Notes: generated by a model from the letters alone, not told the origin. Counted from the first letter of the stretch, positions 36,714-46,223 are shown. The stretch: DNA of 64,000 nt from Ww85 sp963745765 (GCA_963745765.1 CAVUYQ010000021.1:153075-217074), one strand, 5' to 3'. Translations and numbers: made by a program.

Positions 36714-36920
36714 ATGAAGAAACGAATTATGGCCGCTGTATTTGCTCTATTTTTTATCGCAGGAACCGCGGGCGTCGGTTTTGCCGCCAGGTTGAAGTGC
36801 ACCGTTGACGGTGTTGCGGGTGACAAGGTTACCCTGACCTGTGAGGATGCTGACAAACTCAAGGCCGGCGACAAATTGAAGATCAGCACGCCGAAGAAAG
36901 GTGGTGTCGAAGGTTGCTAA
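36714..36920 (+). CDS. Small secreted protein with three cysteines
   Basis: 68 residues. A clear signal peptide (MKKRIMAAVFALFFIAGTAG, cleaved after FAA) leaves about 44 residues with a compact beta-type pattern, LKCTVDGVAGDKVTLTCEDA and LKAGDKLKI, and a C-terminal EGC. Three Cys remain in the mature protein (about 29, 43 and 68). GGGAGATCGATC before the ATG is a strong ribosome-binding site. A near-consensus promoter and a perfect terminator bracket the gene, so it is a highly expressed single-gene unit. It resembles short proteins seen near metal- and selenite-reduction genes in related bacteria, but I cannot name a family with confidence. Confidence 0.72.
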   Translation: MKKRIMAAVFALFFIAGTAGVGFAARLKCTVDGVAGDKVTLTCEDADKLKAGDKLKISTPKKGGVEGC

Positions 36921-36953
36921 TTGACAGAGAACCTGTTTTTCTGCAGGTTGCAG

Positions 36954-36990
36954 GGTCGGTTGACATGGGTCAACCGACCCTCTTTTTTTA
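36954..36990 (+). terminator. Intrinsic terminator of the small secreted protein gene
   Basis: GGGTCGGTTGAC and GTCAACCGACCC form a perfect 12-bp stem with a 4-base loop, followed by TCTTTTTTT. It lies 33 bp past the stop. Confidence 0.95.
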
Positions 36991-37081
36991 TTCATTTCAC
37001 GAAGACCAGTTGTTTTTTTGGGCATAATCACCAGTCGAAGATCGATGGAGCGTCAATCCGGACTGAAGAGTGAGGTGGTGG

Positions 37082-37891
37082 ATGGAACTGCTTAAAGCCG
37101 TTTTCCTCGGTTTTCTTCAGGGGGCAACCGAGTTCCTGCCGGTTTCAAGTTCCGGGCATCTGGTGCTTGGTTCTCATATGCTCGGTTTCCAGGAACAGGG
37201 CATTGTGTTTGATGTGATGCTTCATCTTGGAACCCTTGTCTCCGTGGTGCTGGTGTTCAGAAACGAGCTTCTGGCCATGATTGCTGCACCTTTCCAGTGG
37301 CTGAGCGGCTCACGGGCAGCCACTGTGCGTCACCACCTGCTGTGGGACGGCTGTATTATTATTGCCACCATACCGGCGGTGATTGTCGGTTTGACTCTCA
37401 AAGACCGGCTCGAACAGCTGTTTAGCTCTGTTTTTATCGTCTGCCTGATGCTGATGGTGACCGGTGGCCTGATGGTCCTGAGCCGGTATATACCTGATCG
37501 GGACAAAAAAGTGAACGGGCGGCGTTCCTTCCTGATTGGTTGTGCCCAGGCCTGTGCCATTGTTCCGGGCATATCCCGCTCCGGATCCACTATTTTTGTC
37601 GGCATGCTGCTTGGTGTGAACCGCGAAACCGCGGCGAAGTTTTCCTTTATCATGTCGATACCCGCCATTCTTGGAGCAGTCGTCCTGAACAGTGTTGAGG
37701 TTATTGCCCATCCCCCGACTGCAAGCAGTCTTCTCAACTTCGGTGCAGGTACCGTGATGGCAGCCATCACCGGATACCTGGCGATTAATCTGCTGCTGGA
37801 TGTCATCAGGAAAAATCGTTTACCCTGGTTTGGCTACTACTGTTTTGTTGTTGCCGGTATCGGACTGGCAACCCTTGCCTATATGAATTGA
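37082..37891 (+). CDS. uppP: Undecaprenyl-diphosphatase (BacA type)
   Basis: 269 residues from ATG 37082, preceded by GAGGTGG; a GTG four codons earlier is also open. It dephosphorylates undecaprenyl pyrophosphate to recycle the lipid carrier for peptidoglycan. Family motifs QGATEFLPVSSSGH near the N-terminus and PGISRSGSTI in the second half are complete. It has about eight membrane segments. Confidence 0.95.
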   Translation: MELLKAVFLGFLQGATEFLPVSSSGHLVLGSHMLGFQEQGIVFDVMLHLGTLVSVVLVFRNELLAMIAAPFQWLSGSRAATVRHHLLWDGCIIIATIPAVIVGLTLKDRLEQLFSSVFIVCLMLMVTGGLMVLSRYIPDRDKKVNGRRSFLIGCAQACAIVPGISRSGSTIFVGMLLGVNRETAAKFSFIMSIPAILGAVVLNSVEVIAHPPTASSLLNFGAGTVMAAITGYLAINLLLDVIRKNRLPWFGYYCFVVAGIGLATLAYMN

Positions 37892-37896
37892 GTATC

Positions 37897-38590
37897 ATGG
37901 ATATACGGACACTGCCTGCGGCAGAACGTGCCATTTACAATGGATTGAGGGCACGCTATTCGCTCCATTTTGAAACAAGGAAAATAAACGGACAGGTCAT
38001 CAGGCTGCTCACCCCCTCAGATCTTGATGAGCTGCTTGGTGGGCAGAACCCGCTTGATAACATGAGTGGTTTTCCGTTCTGGTTCAGACAGTGGGAGTCC
38101 GGTATTGTCCTGGCCCATACCCTTGTCATGCATCCTGACCCACAGGGCAGACGGCTTCTTGAGTTGGGGGCAGGACTCGGCCTTGCCGGGTTGGCCGCAG
38201 CCATGGTCGGCTTTAACGTGACGCTGAGTGATAACGAGGAAATGATCCTTGATTTTCAGCGTGTGAGCAGTGCGGCAAACGGGTTGTCCCGGATCGCAAG
38301 TATCAAGCTCGATCTGCTTGATCTGCCCGAGCTTGAATCGTTTGATGTTATTGCCGGGGCGGAAATTCTCTTTAAAGAGGAATTTTGTTGAACCGATGCT
38401 TACTGTATGTCAAAATTGTTTGAAACCCGGCGGAACCGTATATCTTGCACATGATGTACGTCGCAGGAATCTGCGGATTTTTCTGGAGAAGGCGGAAAAG
38501 CATTTTGCCATTGGCAGCAAAAAACAGATCATGACCAGGGACGGGAAAAAAACAGAGATCCTGGTAAACCGATTACAGCGCCGCAATTAA
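37897..38590 (+). CDS. SAM-dependent methyltransferase, frameshifted
   Basis: About 230 residues when repaired. The SAM-binding motif LLELGAGLGLAG and the downstream FDVIAGAEILFKEEF resemble lysine-methyltransferase-like (METTL/FAM86 type) enzymes; the target is unknown. The frame ends in a TGA just after EEF, but removing one T from TTTT (38383-38386) continues as VEPMLTVCQNCLKPGG, a normal methyltransferase C-terminus, to 38590. The start is ATG 37897, or a TTG at 37888 that overlaps the uppP stop, so the gene may be translationally coupled to uppP. Confidence 0.8.
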
Positions 38591-38649
38591 ATAAGCGAAG
38601 AAATGAGGGCACTTGAATAGGTATCTTGTTGGAGGCAGAGGATCTCAGC

Positions 38650-39282
38650 GTGCTCTATCCGGTTAACCTGGACATAACTGGTCGCCAATGTCTTGTCGTG
38701 GGAGGGGGCGCGGTTGCTGCGAGAAAAATCTCATCGCTATTGTCCTGCGGTGGCAAAGTGCGCGTGGTCAGTCCTGAGATTTGTCCTGCTATACAGGCAC
38801 TGGTGGACAAAGAACAGGTGGACTGGTTATCCCGGAAATACCAGGATAGTGATATCCTTGATGCCTTCCTCGTCTTTGCGGCGACCAATGATTCTGCGGC
38901 TCAGGAGTTGGTTGCCGAGCATGCTGCCTTGTGGGGAATCCTGTTGAACAGTGCTGATAATCCGGAGCAGTCGGATTTCCAGGTGCCTGCCAAAATCAGG
39001 CACGGGGAGCTTCTTATCACCATCTCGACCGGAGGCAGCAGTCCGGCTCTGGCCACGCTCATTAAAGGCCGGCTGGAGAAAGAATATGGCCCGGAATATG
39101 GTGTCCTGGTCGATCTGATGGCACGAATCAGGCCGCAGGTTGTAAGAGGAGAGAAGCGATCGGAACAGAACCGGGCACTGTTCCACGAAATACTTGAACA
39201 GCCGATACTTGACTGTATTCAAAATCGTCAATGGCAGCGCTTGCAGATACTGCTGTCGGAGTATACTGCCGCCCGGTATTGA
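38650..39282 (+). CDS. Precorrin-2 dehydrogenase / sirohydrochlorin ferrochelatase (CysG N-terminal type)
   Basis: 210 residues from GTG 38650, which has GAGG eight bases upstream and gives the usual start close to LYPVNLDITGR; a TTG eight codons earlier is less likely. The NAD-binding motif LVVGGGAVAARK and the later STGGSSPAL segment are typical of the Met8/CysG-N family. It oxidises precorrin-2 to sirohydrochlorin and probably inserts iron to make sirohaem, the cofactor of dissimilatory sulfite reductase. It starts the cysG-N, ccsA, hemA cluster. Confidence 0.92.
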   Translation: MLYPVNLDITGRQCLVVGGGAVAARKISSLLSCGGKVRVVSPEICPAIQALVDKEQVDWLSRKYQDSDILDAFLVFAATNDSAAQELVAEHAALWGILLNSADNPEQSDFQVPAKIRHGELLITISTGGSSPALATLIKGRLEKEYGPEYGVLVDLMARIRPQVVRGEKRSEQNRALFHEILEQPILDCIQNRQWQRLQILLSEYTAARY

Positions 39283-39352
39283 TGGAGCAGAGCTGGTCCG
39301 GGTATTTGAGCGTGAAATGGCTTGCAGCCAGAATGAAGACAGGTGATATTGG

Positions 39353-40168
39353 ATGGAACAACGGGTGCTGTTGCAGGAGATAAGTTATTTGCTCTTTCAG
39401 GGAGTCCTGGTGGTTACCTTTGCCGCCTGCGCGAGCTATCTGGTCTTTTTTATCAGCCAGAAGGGTCAGATTCGCGTCTGGGCACGGAAGATACTGGTTT
39501 TATCCTGGTTCATGCAGTCCCTGTATATTGTGTTGCGCTACTTCCTGGTCGGCAATACCCCGGTTACAACTTATCATGAGGCGGTTTTCTTTTTTGCCTG
39601 GGCAACGACATCGGCCTACCTCTCGTTTCGCTGGCGTTACACGGTAAAAAACTTCGGCACTTTTGTCTCGCTGCTTATTTTTAGTCTACTGCTTGTTTCC
39701 TCCTTTACTTCCAGGGAGGTCATTCCCCTTGAGCCGGCTCTGCGCAGCTGGTGGCTGCCGGTTCATGCCGGGCTGTCCCTTGTCGCCTATGGTTTTCTGG
39801 CCCTCGCGTTCTGCGGCGGGCTCATGTACCTGCTGCAGGAACGTGAATTGAAGAGTCGGAAGCTCGGCTATTTTTTCTCGCGTCTGCCGTCCCTCGATGC
39901 CCTTGACCATCTCAATTCGCACTGCCTGGCGGTCGGCTTCACCTTTCTCAGCCTGGGGATGGTTACCGGATCGTTCTGGTCCATGCAGGCCTGGGGAACT
40001 TATTGGCGCTGGAATCCGAAAGAAGTGTGCTCACTCATCATCTGGCTGGTGTATCTGGTTCAGATACACCAGCGCTTCACGGTTGGCTGGCGGGGCAGGC
40101 GGGCTGCGCTGATGGTGATTGTGGGATTTTCTTTCGTTATAATTACCCTTTGGCAGGTAATAAAATGA
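39353..40168 (+). CDS. ccsA: CcsA/HemX-like haem-handling membrane protein
   Basis: 271 residues and about eight transmembrane helices. The segment AWGTYWRWNPKEVCSL is a variant of the tryptophan-rich WWD-type haem-binding motif. Homologues are CcsA/ResC of system II cytochrome c maturation and HemX, which lies next to hemA and influences glutamyl-tRNA reductase. Position directly upstream of hemA favours the HemX reading. ATG at 39353 with AGGTGA upstream. Confidence 0.85.
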   Translation: MEQRVLLQEISYLLFQGVLVVTFAACASYLVFFISQKGQIRVWARKILVLSWFMQSLYIVLRYFLVGNTPVTTYHEAVFFFAWATTSAYLSFRWRYTVKNFGTFVSLLIFSLLLVSSFTSREVIPLEPALRSWWLPVHAGLSLVAYGFLALAFCGGLMYLLQERELKSRKLGYFFSRLPSLDALDHLNSHCLAVGFTFLSLGMVTGSFWSMQAWGTYWRWNPKEVCSLIIWLVYLVQIHQRFTVGWRGRRAALMVIVGFSFVIITLWQVIK

Positions 40169-40186
40169 TGGGCATGGTGCACTGAT

Positions 40187-41467
40187 ATGTCCGAAAAGAG
40201 AATCACCCTTCTTGGGGTCAATCATAAGTCTACGCCTCTGGCGATCAGGGAAAAACTGGCGGTAACGGACGGCTATCAAGAAGCTTTGGACGGTCTGAAA
40301 ACAGTAGAAGGAACGCTGGAGACGTATCTGCTATCTACCTGTAACAGGGTTGAACTGCTCTGCGTTTCATCGGGGGACCCAGGTTATGATGAGCGGCTGA
40401 AGCAGTATCTTTTCAGGGATGCCGTCAATCCGGAAGAGCAAAATCATTACTCGTATCTGTACCATGACAGTGACGCTGTCCGGCATCTGTTTCAGGTTGC
40501 GGCCTCACTTGATTCTATGATTCTTGGTGAAGCCCAGATTCTCGGACAGATAAAAGAGGCGTATCGCTACGCAGCAGAGACCGGGGGCACCGGACCGCTG
40601 CTCAATAAACTGCTGCATAAATCTTTTTCGGTCGCCAAACGGGTTCGCAGTGAAACCGGTGTCGGCTCGTCTGCGGTTTCCATCAGCTCGGCTGCGGTGG
40701 AATTGGCCAGGAAAATATTTGGCAATCTTGCGGACAAGAAGGTCTTACTGATTGGTGCCGGAGAAATGGCGGAACTTGCTGCTGAACACCTGGTCGGCCA
40801 GGGCGTCAAGAGTGTCTCTGTGGCAAACCGAACTCTCTCCAGGGCACTCGATCTGGCAAAGCGCTTCAACGGCGAGGCCTGTTCCCTTGAAGAGCTGTAT
40901 ACCCGGATGGAGGGCGTCGATATCATCCTATCATCGACCGGGGCCTCCGATCTGATCATCAGGAGTGCTGAGGTCAAGGCACTGATGAAGGTACGGCGAA
41001 ACAAACCGTTATTTTTTATAGACATTGCGGTTCCCCGTGATCTTGATCCGACCTTGAACGAGATTGACAATGTCTTTCTCTATGATATTGATGATCTTTC
41101 CCAGATAGTGGAGATGAATCGCGCTGAACGGGAGCAGGAGGCGGTAAAAGCACAGCGTATTGTCGACGAGGAAACCGTTAAGTTTTCCCGCTGGCTGCAA
41201 AGCTTGACCATTACGCCAACCATTGCCGCGCTGCATCGGAAGGCGGATGACATCTGCCGTCAGGAACTGTCAAGAACACTGGCCAAATTGGATCTGGGTG
41301 ATGATGATCGTCAGAAGGTTGAAAAACTTGCCGCGGCGATCGCCGCAAAAATGTTATATCACCCTCTTTGTTATCTGAAGAGTGACTCCTGTAAGCACGG
41401 TGATGATCTAAAAACAGATATGGTAAGAACGATGTTCGGCCTTGATGAAGGTAAGCCGCAGGACTGA
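40187..41467 (+). CDS. hemA: Glutamyl-tRNA reductase
   Basis: 426 residues. It reduces glutamyl-tRNA to glutamate-1-semialdehyde, the first committed step of C5 tetrapyrrole synthesis. The nucleophilic Cys is in LLSTCNRVE, followed by GEAQILGQIKEAY and the NADPH-binding LIGAGEMAELAAEHL. It begins 18 bp after the ccsA-like stop. This pathway supplies sirohaem for DsrAB and haem for DsrM and DsrJ. Confidence 0.97.
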   Translation: MSEKRITLLGVNHKSTPLAIREKLAVTDGYQEALDGLKTVEGTLETYLLSTCNRVELLCVSSGDPGYDERLKQYLFRDAVNPEEQNHYSYLYHDSDAVRHLFQVAASLDSMILGEAQILGQIKEAYRYAAETGGTGPLLNKLLHKSFSVAKRVRSETGVGSSAVSISSAAVELARKIFGNLADKKVLLIGAGEMAELAAEHLVGQGVKSVSVANRTLSRALDLAKRFNGEACSLEELYTRMEGVDIILSSTGASDLIIRSAEVKALMKVRRNKPLFFIDIAVPRDLDPTLNEIDNVFLYDIDDLSQIVEMNRAEREQEAVKAQRIVDEETVKFSRWLQSLTITPTIAALHRKADDICRQELSRTLAKLDLGDDDRQKVEKLAAAIAAKMLYHPLCYLKSDSCKHGDDLKTDMVRTMFGLDEGKPQD

Positions 41468-41470
41468 GTG

Positions 41471-41799
41471 ATGGATGCTCTTGAAGATGAATGGTATGGT
41501 GTCCGGCACTCAGGCGAGATTCCTGAAGTCGCACTCTGCTCAGCACTCTATTATTTGACCCATGATCCCGACGGTCCAGGTCTTCGCCTGTCCCGGGAAC
41601 AGAAAGGGATGCTCGTGCAGGCGGCCGAGATACGGTATCAGGAGATTGTCCTTCGTGATCTGCAACAGTCGACAAGGAATACGACAGGATACCGCGGCAT
41701 AAAGCGATCGATAATCAACTGGCAGCGTTACCGGATCTTCTGCGGCCGGCAGCAGATTGATTCAGGCGTATTCAAGGAGACCTCATACTGTATTATTAA
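41471..41799 (+). CDS. Small conserved-looking protein after hemA, probable frameshift at the 3' end
   Basis: About 109 residues. It starts 3 bp after the hemA stop, so it is probably translated with it. The sequence is charged and helical (LSREQKGMLVQAAEIRYQEI) with YRGIKRSIINWQRYRIFC near the C-terminus. No family is recognised. The open frame runs on into the antisense of the next gene; adding one G at about 41779 gives FKEDLILYY and a stop at 41797-41799, a more sensible end. That repair is my inference. Confidence 0.5.
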
Positions 41800-41827
41800 A
41801 GGCGGCCATAAGTTGAACATCTTGTTG

Positions 41828-42151
41828 TCAGTCGGGAGCGGGGTATTTCTTTTCATTTATCTTCAGTTTGCTCCGGGCTGCCTCTATCGGGTCTATAGCG
41901 AAAGAAGCGGCGATCATACTCAGATAAATCATGATATCGCCGATTTCCTCAGCTATATGCTGTTGTGTCTGCTGGTCGGGTTCAACACTCTTTTCCGGAG
42001 ACATCCATTGAAAAATCTCGAGAAGTTCAGCACATTCAACCGAAAGGGCCATTGCCAGATTTTTGGGAGTGTGAAATTGCTTCCAGTTTCTCAGTGTTGT
42101 GAAAGAGCTGATTTCTCGTTGCAATTTTTCTAAGCGATCTGTCTTTGTCAT
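41828..42151 (-). CDS. MazG-like nucleotide pyrophosphohydrolase
   Basis: 107 residues from the ATG at 42151; a TTG four codons earlier is possible. It has the all-alpha NTP pyrophosphatase pattern, with metal-binding EcaELLE and EEIGD spaced as in dCTPase/RS21-C6-type proteins. It probably hydrolyses non-canonical nucleoside triphosphates to monophosphates, cleaning the nucleotide pool. Convergent with the hemA cluster. Confidence 0.85.
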   Translation of the reverse strand: MTKTDRLEKLQREISSFTTLRNWKQFHTPKNLAMALSVECAELLEIFQWMSPEKSVEPDQQTQQHIAEEIGDIMIYLSMIAASFAIDPIEAARSKLKINEKKYPAPD

Positions 42152-42248
42152 GGTATTTGTCAATAGCTTCTGGTAAGAATGCAGCGTATTAAGGACGAGC
42201 CTCGTTCACATTATCAATCAAGATGTAAAATACTTTTTAAAATTATTC

Positions 42249-44372
42249 ATGAAAAACATTAAATCCCTTCTTTTTATACCCGTTTTCCTTTTATTGATCT
42301 GTGTCAATCTTGCTCCCTGTTTTGCCCAGAATACGCAGGAGGTTGATCAGAAGAGAAATAAGCTTATCGGCTATATGCTGGCAAAACAGCTGCCTTCGCT
42401 GCATTTCAGTCACAAGGAGGTCGATGATGCCCTCGCGCTGGCTGCTTTTGATCTCTACTTGAAACAACTGGATTTTCAGAAACGGTTTTTATTACGCTCG
42501 GATGTTGATTATCTCCGTTCGTTTGCCGATCAGATTGATAACAATCTCGCTCGGGGTACCATTGTTTTGCCGGATACAGGATACGAAATTCTGACCAAAC
42601 GGATCGGACAGGTAGAGGCGATAGTCAAAGAACTGAATAAGGAGAAGATTGATCCTTATGAGCCGGAACTCATGGAGAACGATCCTGAGAAACTTGATTA
42701 TGCAAAAGACATGGGGGAGTTGAAACAGCGCTGGCGACTCATCCTGAAGGCCCAGATTATCAACCGCTACCTTGACCTTGAAGAAGAACGGTTGGCCGAC
42801 AAGCAGGCAATCGATCATGAGGCTCTCTGGAAAGAGGCCAGTGAAAAGGTGGCCAAGCGATTTGATGACTTTTTCCTGCGACTTCACCAGGAAACTCTCC
42901 AGGATCATTACGACCGCTATTTTAATGCGGTGGCCCGGGCCTTTGATCCTCATACCAACTATATGGCCCCCGATCGCAAGGAGGATTTTGATATACACAT
43001 GCGCGGAAGTCTTGAAGGTATAGGAGCCCTTCTGCGGGAAGAAGACGGCTTGATCAAGGTGGTTCGGATTATCCCGGGAAGTGCCTCAGCACGGCAGGGT
43101 CGCCTGCAGGCCGAGGACACTATTCTCGAAGTGGGTGAAAAGGATAAGGAACCGGTGGAAGTCACGGACATGCGCTTGCGGGACGCGGTGCGTCTGATTC
43201 GTGGACCAAAGGAAACAGAGGTGAGGCTGACCGTCAAAAAAACTGACGGGACTAAGGAAATTATCCCGATTATCAGGGACGTGGTTCAGATCGAGGAAAC
43301 CTTTGTTAAACATGCGGTGCTCGAAGCGGGAGGGATACGTTTCGGCTATATCAATATCCCCAGTTTTTATCGGGATTTCGAGAAAAGCAAAAATGGCGGT
43401 GGCGGTCGTAATGCAACCGACGATACTCGGGCCGCCATTGATGCCCTGAAAAAAGAGAATGTCCAGGGTATTATCTTAGATTTGCGCAACGACGGAGGGG
43501 GATCCCTCGTTGACGCTGTAGATATAACCGGCCTGTTTATCGATTCCGGCCCGGTTGTCCAGGTAAAAAACAGTTACGGTGTCAAGAGCGTTCTTGAAGA
43601 TAGTGATGACTCCCTGGAATATGGTGGCCCGCTGGTTGTTTTGGTTAATCAATTTTCCGCCTCGGCTTCTGAAATCGTTGCAGCGGCGCTGCAGGATTAC
43701 CACCGGGCCATTATCGTCGGGGGCAAGCATACGCATGGAAAAGGGACCGTTCAGACCATCATCGATCTGAACGAGAATATTCCGCTCCTGCACCTGAGGC
43801 GCTATGATGACCTTGGTGCCCTGAAGGCCACCGTCCAGAAATTTTACCGGGTAAACGGCGGCTCAACCCAATACCGGGGAGTGGTGCCGGACATCATCCT
43901 GCCCAGCCTCTTTGAATATGTCAAGTCCGGTGAGCAATATGCCGATTACTCTCTGCCCTGGGATCAGGACAGTCCTGCTGATTACCATAGTTACTCCGAT
44001 AAAATAATAGATCTCAATCTTATTGTTGAGCGGAGTCGTGCCCGGGTGGAAAAATCAGAAGCCCTGCAGCGTATCAAAGAAGAAGCCGCACGCTCTTCTC
44101 AGCGGAGCGAACAGACAACGTTTGCGGTAGACATTGCCTCGATGCGGGCAAAACGGGAGGAAGAGCGCCTGGCTCGCGATAAAGTGGGAGACTCGTTTCC
44201 CCGTTTGGACGGAGAGCAGATCCTTGGCCAGGGCGGTGATATCGGTGACGCACCGGATGATGAGAAAAAAGACGCTGGAGAAAACTGGGTTGCCAGTCTT
44301 GATAAAGATCCTTACGTCATCGAGTCTGAGATGATTATTGACGATCTGGCAGAAGAACTCCAGCGAAAATAA
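42249..44372 (+). CDS. prc: Carboxy-terminal processing protease Prc (S41)
   Basis: 707 residues with a signal peptide of about 26 residues. It has an N-terminal helical domain, a PDZ domain (about 240-330), and an S41 protease domain with the Ser in FSASASEIVAAAL and the Lys in GGKHTHGKGTVQ, forming a Ser-Lys dyad. The C-terminal ~170 residues match the domain attached to E. coli Prc (Tsp). It degrades or trims periplasmic proteins, including lytic transglycosylase partners in E. coli. Confidence 0.95.
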   Translation: MKNIKSLLFIPVFLLLICVNLAPCFAQNTQEVDQKRNKLIGYMLAKQLPSLHFSHKEVDDALALAAFDLYLKQLDFQKRFLLRSDVDYLRSFADQIDNNLARGTIVLPDTGYEILTKRIGQVEAIVKELNKEKIDPYEPELMENDPEKLDYAKDMGELKQRWRLILKAQIINRYLDLEEERLADKQAIDHEALWKEASEKVAKRFDDFFLRLHQETLQDHYDRYFNAVARAFDPHTNYMAPDRKEDFDIHMRGSLEGIGALLREEDGLIKVVRIIPGSASARQGRLQAEDTILEVGEKDKEPVEVTDMRLRDAVRLIRGPKETEVRLTVKKTDGTKEIIPIIRDVVQIEETFVKHAVLEAGGIRFGYINIPSFYRDFEKSKNGGGGRNATDDTRAAIDALKKENVQGIILDLRNDGGGSLVDAVDITGLFIDSGPVVQVKNSYGVKSVLEDSDDSLEYGGPLVVLVNQFSASASEIVAAALQDYHRAIIVGGKHTHGKGTVQTIIDLNENIPLLHLRRYDDLGALKATVQKFYRVNGGSTQYRGVVPDIILPSLFEYVKSGEQYADYSLPWDQDSPADYHSYSDKIIDLNLIVERSRARVEKSEALQRIKEEAARSSQRSEQTTFAVDIASMRAKREEERLARDKVGDSFPRLDGEQILGQGGDIGDAPDDEKKDAGENWVASLDKDPYVIESEMIIDDLAEELQRK

Positions 44373-44548
44373 TGAGCTTGTGAGAGCGACCGAACAACCG
44401 CTGCCTCCATTCTCTTCTGTAAATTAGTCTTGAAAAAGAGACATAAAAGTGCTAGAAATCTGCTCTTGTGAATGGTCATTCATTCATATTTGAGCTATAA
44501 GCATAATTGTCTTGATATAACAAGAGCTTAGAAGGGAAGGTGGAGTGC

Positions 44549-45070
44549 ATGGAACTTGTTGAAGCGCTTCGAAATAACCGATATAAAATTGTTGACAAGT
44601 GGGTAGCCTATACCCTTGCAACGTATCAATCTCCAAATTTTTTCCTCAAAGAGAAAGATTCCTTTGCCAACCCGATAGGAAACGTGGTCAGGTCGAGCCT
44701 GAAAGCCCTTTTTAAGTTGTTGATCAAGGGGGGTGACGGAGTGATCTTCACGGAACCGCTCACCTCGATTATGCACCTTCGTGCCGTCCAGGAATTTTCG
44801 CCTTCACAGGCTATTGCCCCTCTTAACGCCGTCAAGCACATCACCAGAGAAGTCCTTGCCTCCGAAAAAGAGACGAGTGGCTTTATCACTGAATTATATG
44901 ATTTTGATTTTGCCGTAGATCTGGCAGTTCTTGCTGCCTTCGATCTCTACATGGAGTGCAGAGAAAAGATATACCAGATCCGGATTGATGAGATCCGCTC
45001 CGGCAACCATATCCTTACAAACAGCGCCTGTCCCTCAAAGGTGTTGAAGAATATACAGGAAAATAAGTAA
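44549..45070 (+). CDS. RsbRD-like N-terminal sensor-domain protein before dsrM
   Basis: 173 residues from ATG 44549, with AAGG and GGAG just upstream. It is helical and has no transmembrane segment, signal or output domain. The layout, with repeated LVEALRNNRYKIVDKWVAYT-type helices, resembles the globin-like N-terminal domain of RsbRD proteins, which act as sensors in stressosomes. It is 89 bp upstream of dsrM on the same strand and is probably co-transcribed. A soluble regulator or a partner of the Dsr complex is possible. Confidence 0.68.
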   Translation: MELVEALRNNRYKIVDKWVAYTLATYQSPNFFLKEKDSFANPIGNVVRSSLKALFKLLIKGGDGVIFTEPLTSIMHLRAVQEFSPSQAIAPLNAVKHITREVLASEKETSGFITELYDFDFAVDLAVLAAFDLYMECREKIYQIRIDEIRSGNHILTNSACPSKVLKNIQENK

Positions 45071-45159
45071 CGAGTATTTAACTGGTTGCAGGCAGGGCGA
45101 TAGTTTTGCAGTTCCCCGCTATGCCGCCAAAACAGTTCACATTGAAGCGAGGTTAAGAA

Positions 45160-46179
45160 ATGAAGTATGCCTTCTCATTCCTGGCAGTCATCGTTTTGAT
45201 CGCGATTGCCTGGCTCGGGTCCCAGATACCGGGGATGCAATACTTTTTTGGTGTTGCCGTGCCGTATCTGGCCGTCATGGTCTTCCTGGGTGGCTTTGTT
45301 TACAGGGTCCTCCAGTGGGCCAAGTCGCCGGTTCCTTTTTCCATCCAGACAACCTGCGGGCAGGGCAAATCGCTTGATTTTATCAAGCGTAACCGGCTTG
45401 AGTGTCCTCATACAAACGCCGAGGTTGTAGCCAGGATGGCGCTGGAGGTACTGACCTTCCGGTCTCTGTTCAGAAACACAAAATCAGAAATCTATGATGG
45501 TCCGAAAATAACCTATGAATCATCAAAGTGGCTCTGGCTGTTTGCCCTGATTTTTCATTATTCCTTTCTTGTTATTGTGATTCGGCACATGCGGCTGTTT
45601 CTTAATCCTGTTCCCGGGTCGATTGCTTTTCTTGACTGGGCTGACTCCGCATTCGAGATCGGAACGCCGTCAATGTACATGACCACCGCCGGCCTGATTT
45701 TGGGTTGTCTGCTGCTTTTCGGTCGTCGTCTGTTTAACCGTCAGGTGCGATACATTTCCCTGATCAACGATTACTTTCCGCTCGTTCTGATATTTTCGAT
45801 TGCGGTAACCGGCGGGCTGATGCGCCACTTTCTGCGCGATGGCATCGATATTGTTGCCATCAAGGAACTCGCTGTTGGACTGGTGACGTTTCATCCGGTG
45901 ATCAATACGCAAATCGGCGCGATTTTCTACATTCACCTCTTTCTTGTATGTACCCTGCTTGTCTATTTCCCGTTCAGCAAGCTGATGCATCTGGGTGGGG
46001 TTTTCCTGAGTCCAACCAGGAATATGAAGAACAATACCCGTGAGGTTCGCCATATCAATCCCTGGAATCCTCCTGATATCAAGGCGCATTCCTATGCTTC
46101 CTATGAGGATGATTTCCGCGAATTCATGGTTGAAGCGGGTATCCCGGTTGAAAAAGAGTTGCCTGCCGAAAAAGGATGA
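45160..46179 (+). CDS. dsrM: DsrM, membrane cytochrome b subunit of DsrMKJOP
   Basis: 339 residues with about five transmembrane helices and NarI-like His residues for two b haems (for example HYSFLVIVIRHMRLF and TGGLMRHF). DsrM exchanges electrons with menaquinone and with the cytoplasmic DsrK, which is thought to reduce the DsrC trisulfide produced by DsrAB. GAGGTTAAGAA precedes the ATG. No indel in this gene. Confidence 0.94.
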   Translation: MKYAFSFLAVIVLIAIAWLGSQIPGMQYFFGVAVPYLAVMVFLGGFVYRVLQWAKSPVPFSIQTTCGQGKSLDFIKRNRLECPHTNAEVVARMALEVLTFRSLFRNTKSEIYDGPKITYESSKWLWLFALIFHYSFLVIVIRHMRLFLNPVPGSIAFLDWADSAFEIGTPSMYMTTAGLILGCLLLFGRRLFNRQVRYISLINDYFPLVLIFSIAVTGGLMRHFLRDGIDIVAIKELAVGLVTFHPVINTQIGAIFYIHLFLVCTLLVYFPFSKLMHLGGVFLSPTRNMKNNTREVRHINPWNPPDIKAHSYASYEDDFREFMVEAGIPVEKELPAEKG

Positions 46180-46223
46180 GGAATAACGGTCTTGACCAAT
46201 CATAGCTTATAAGGATTAAAACG

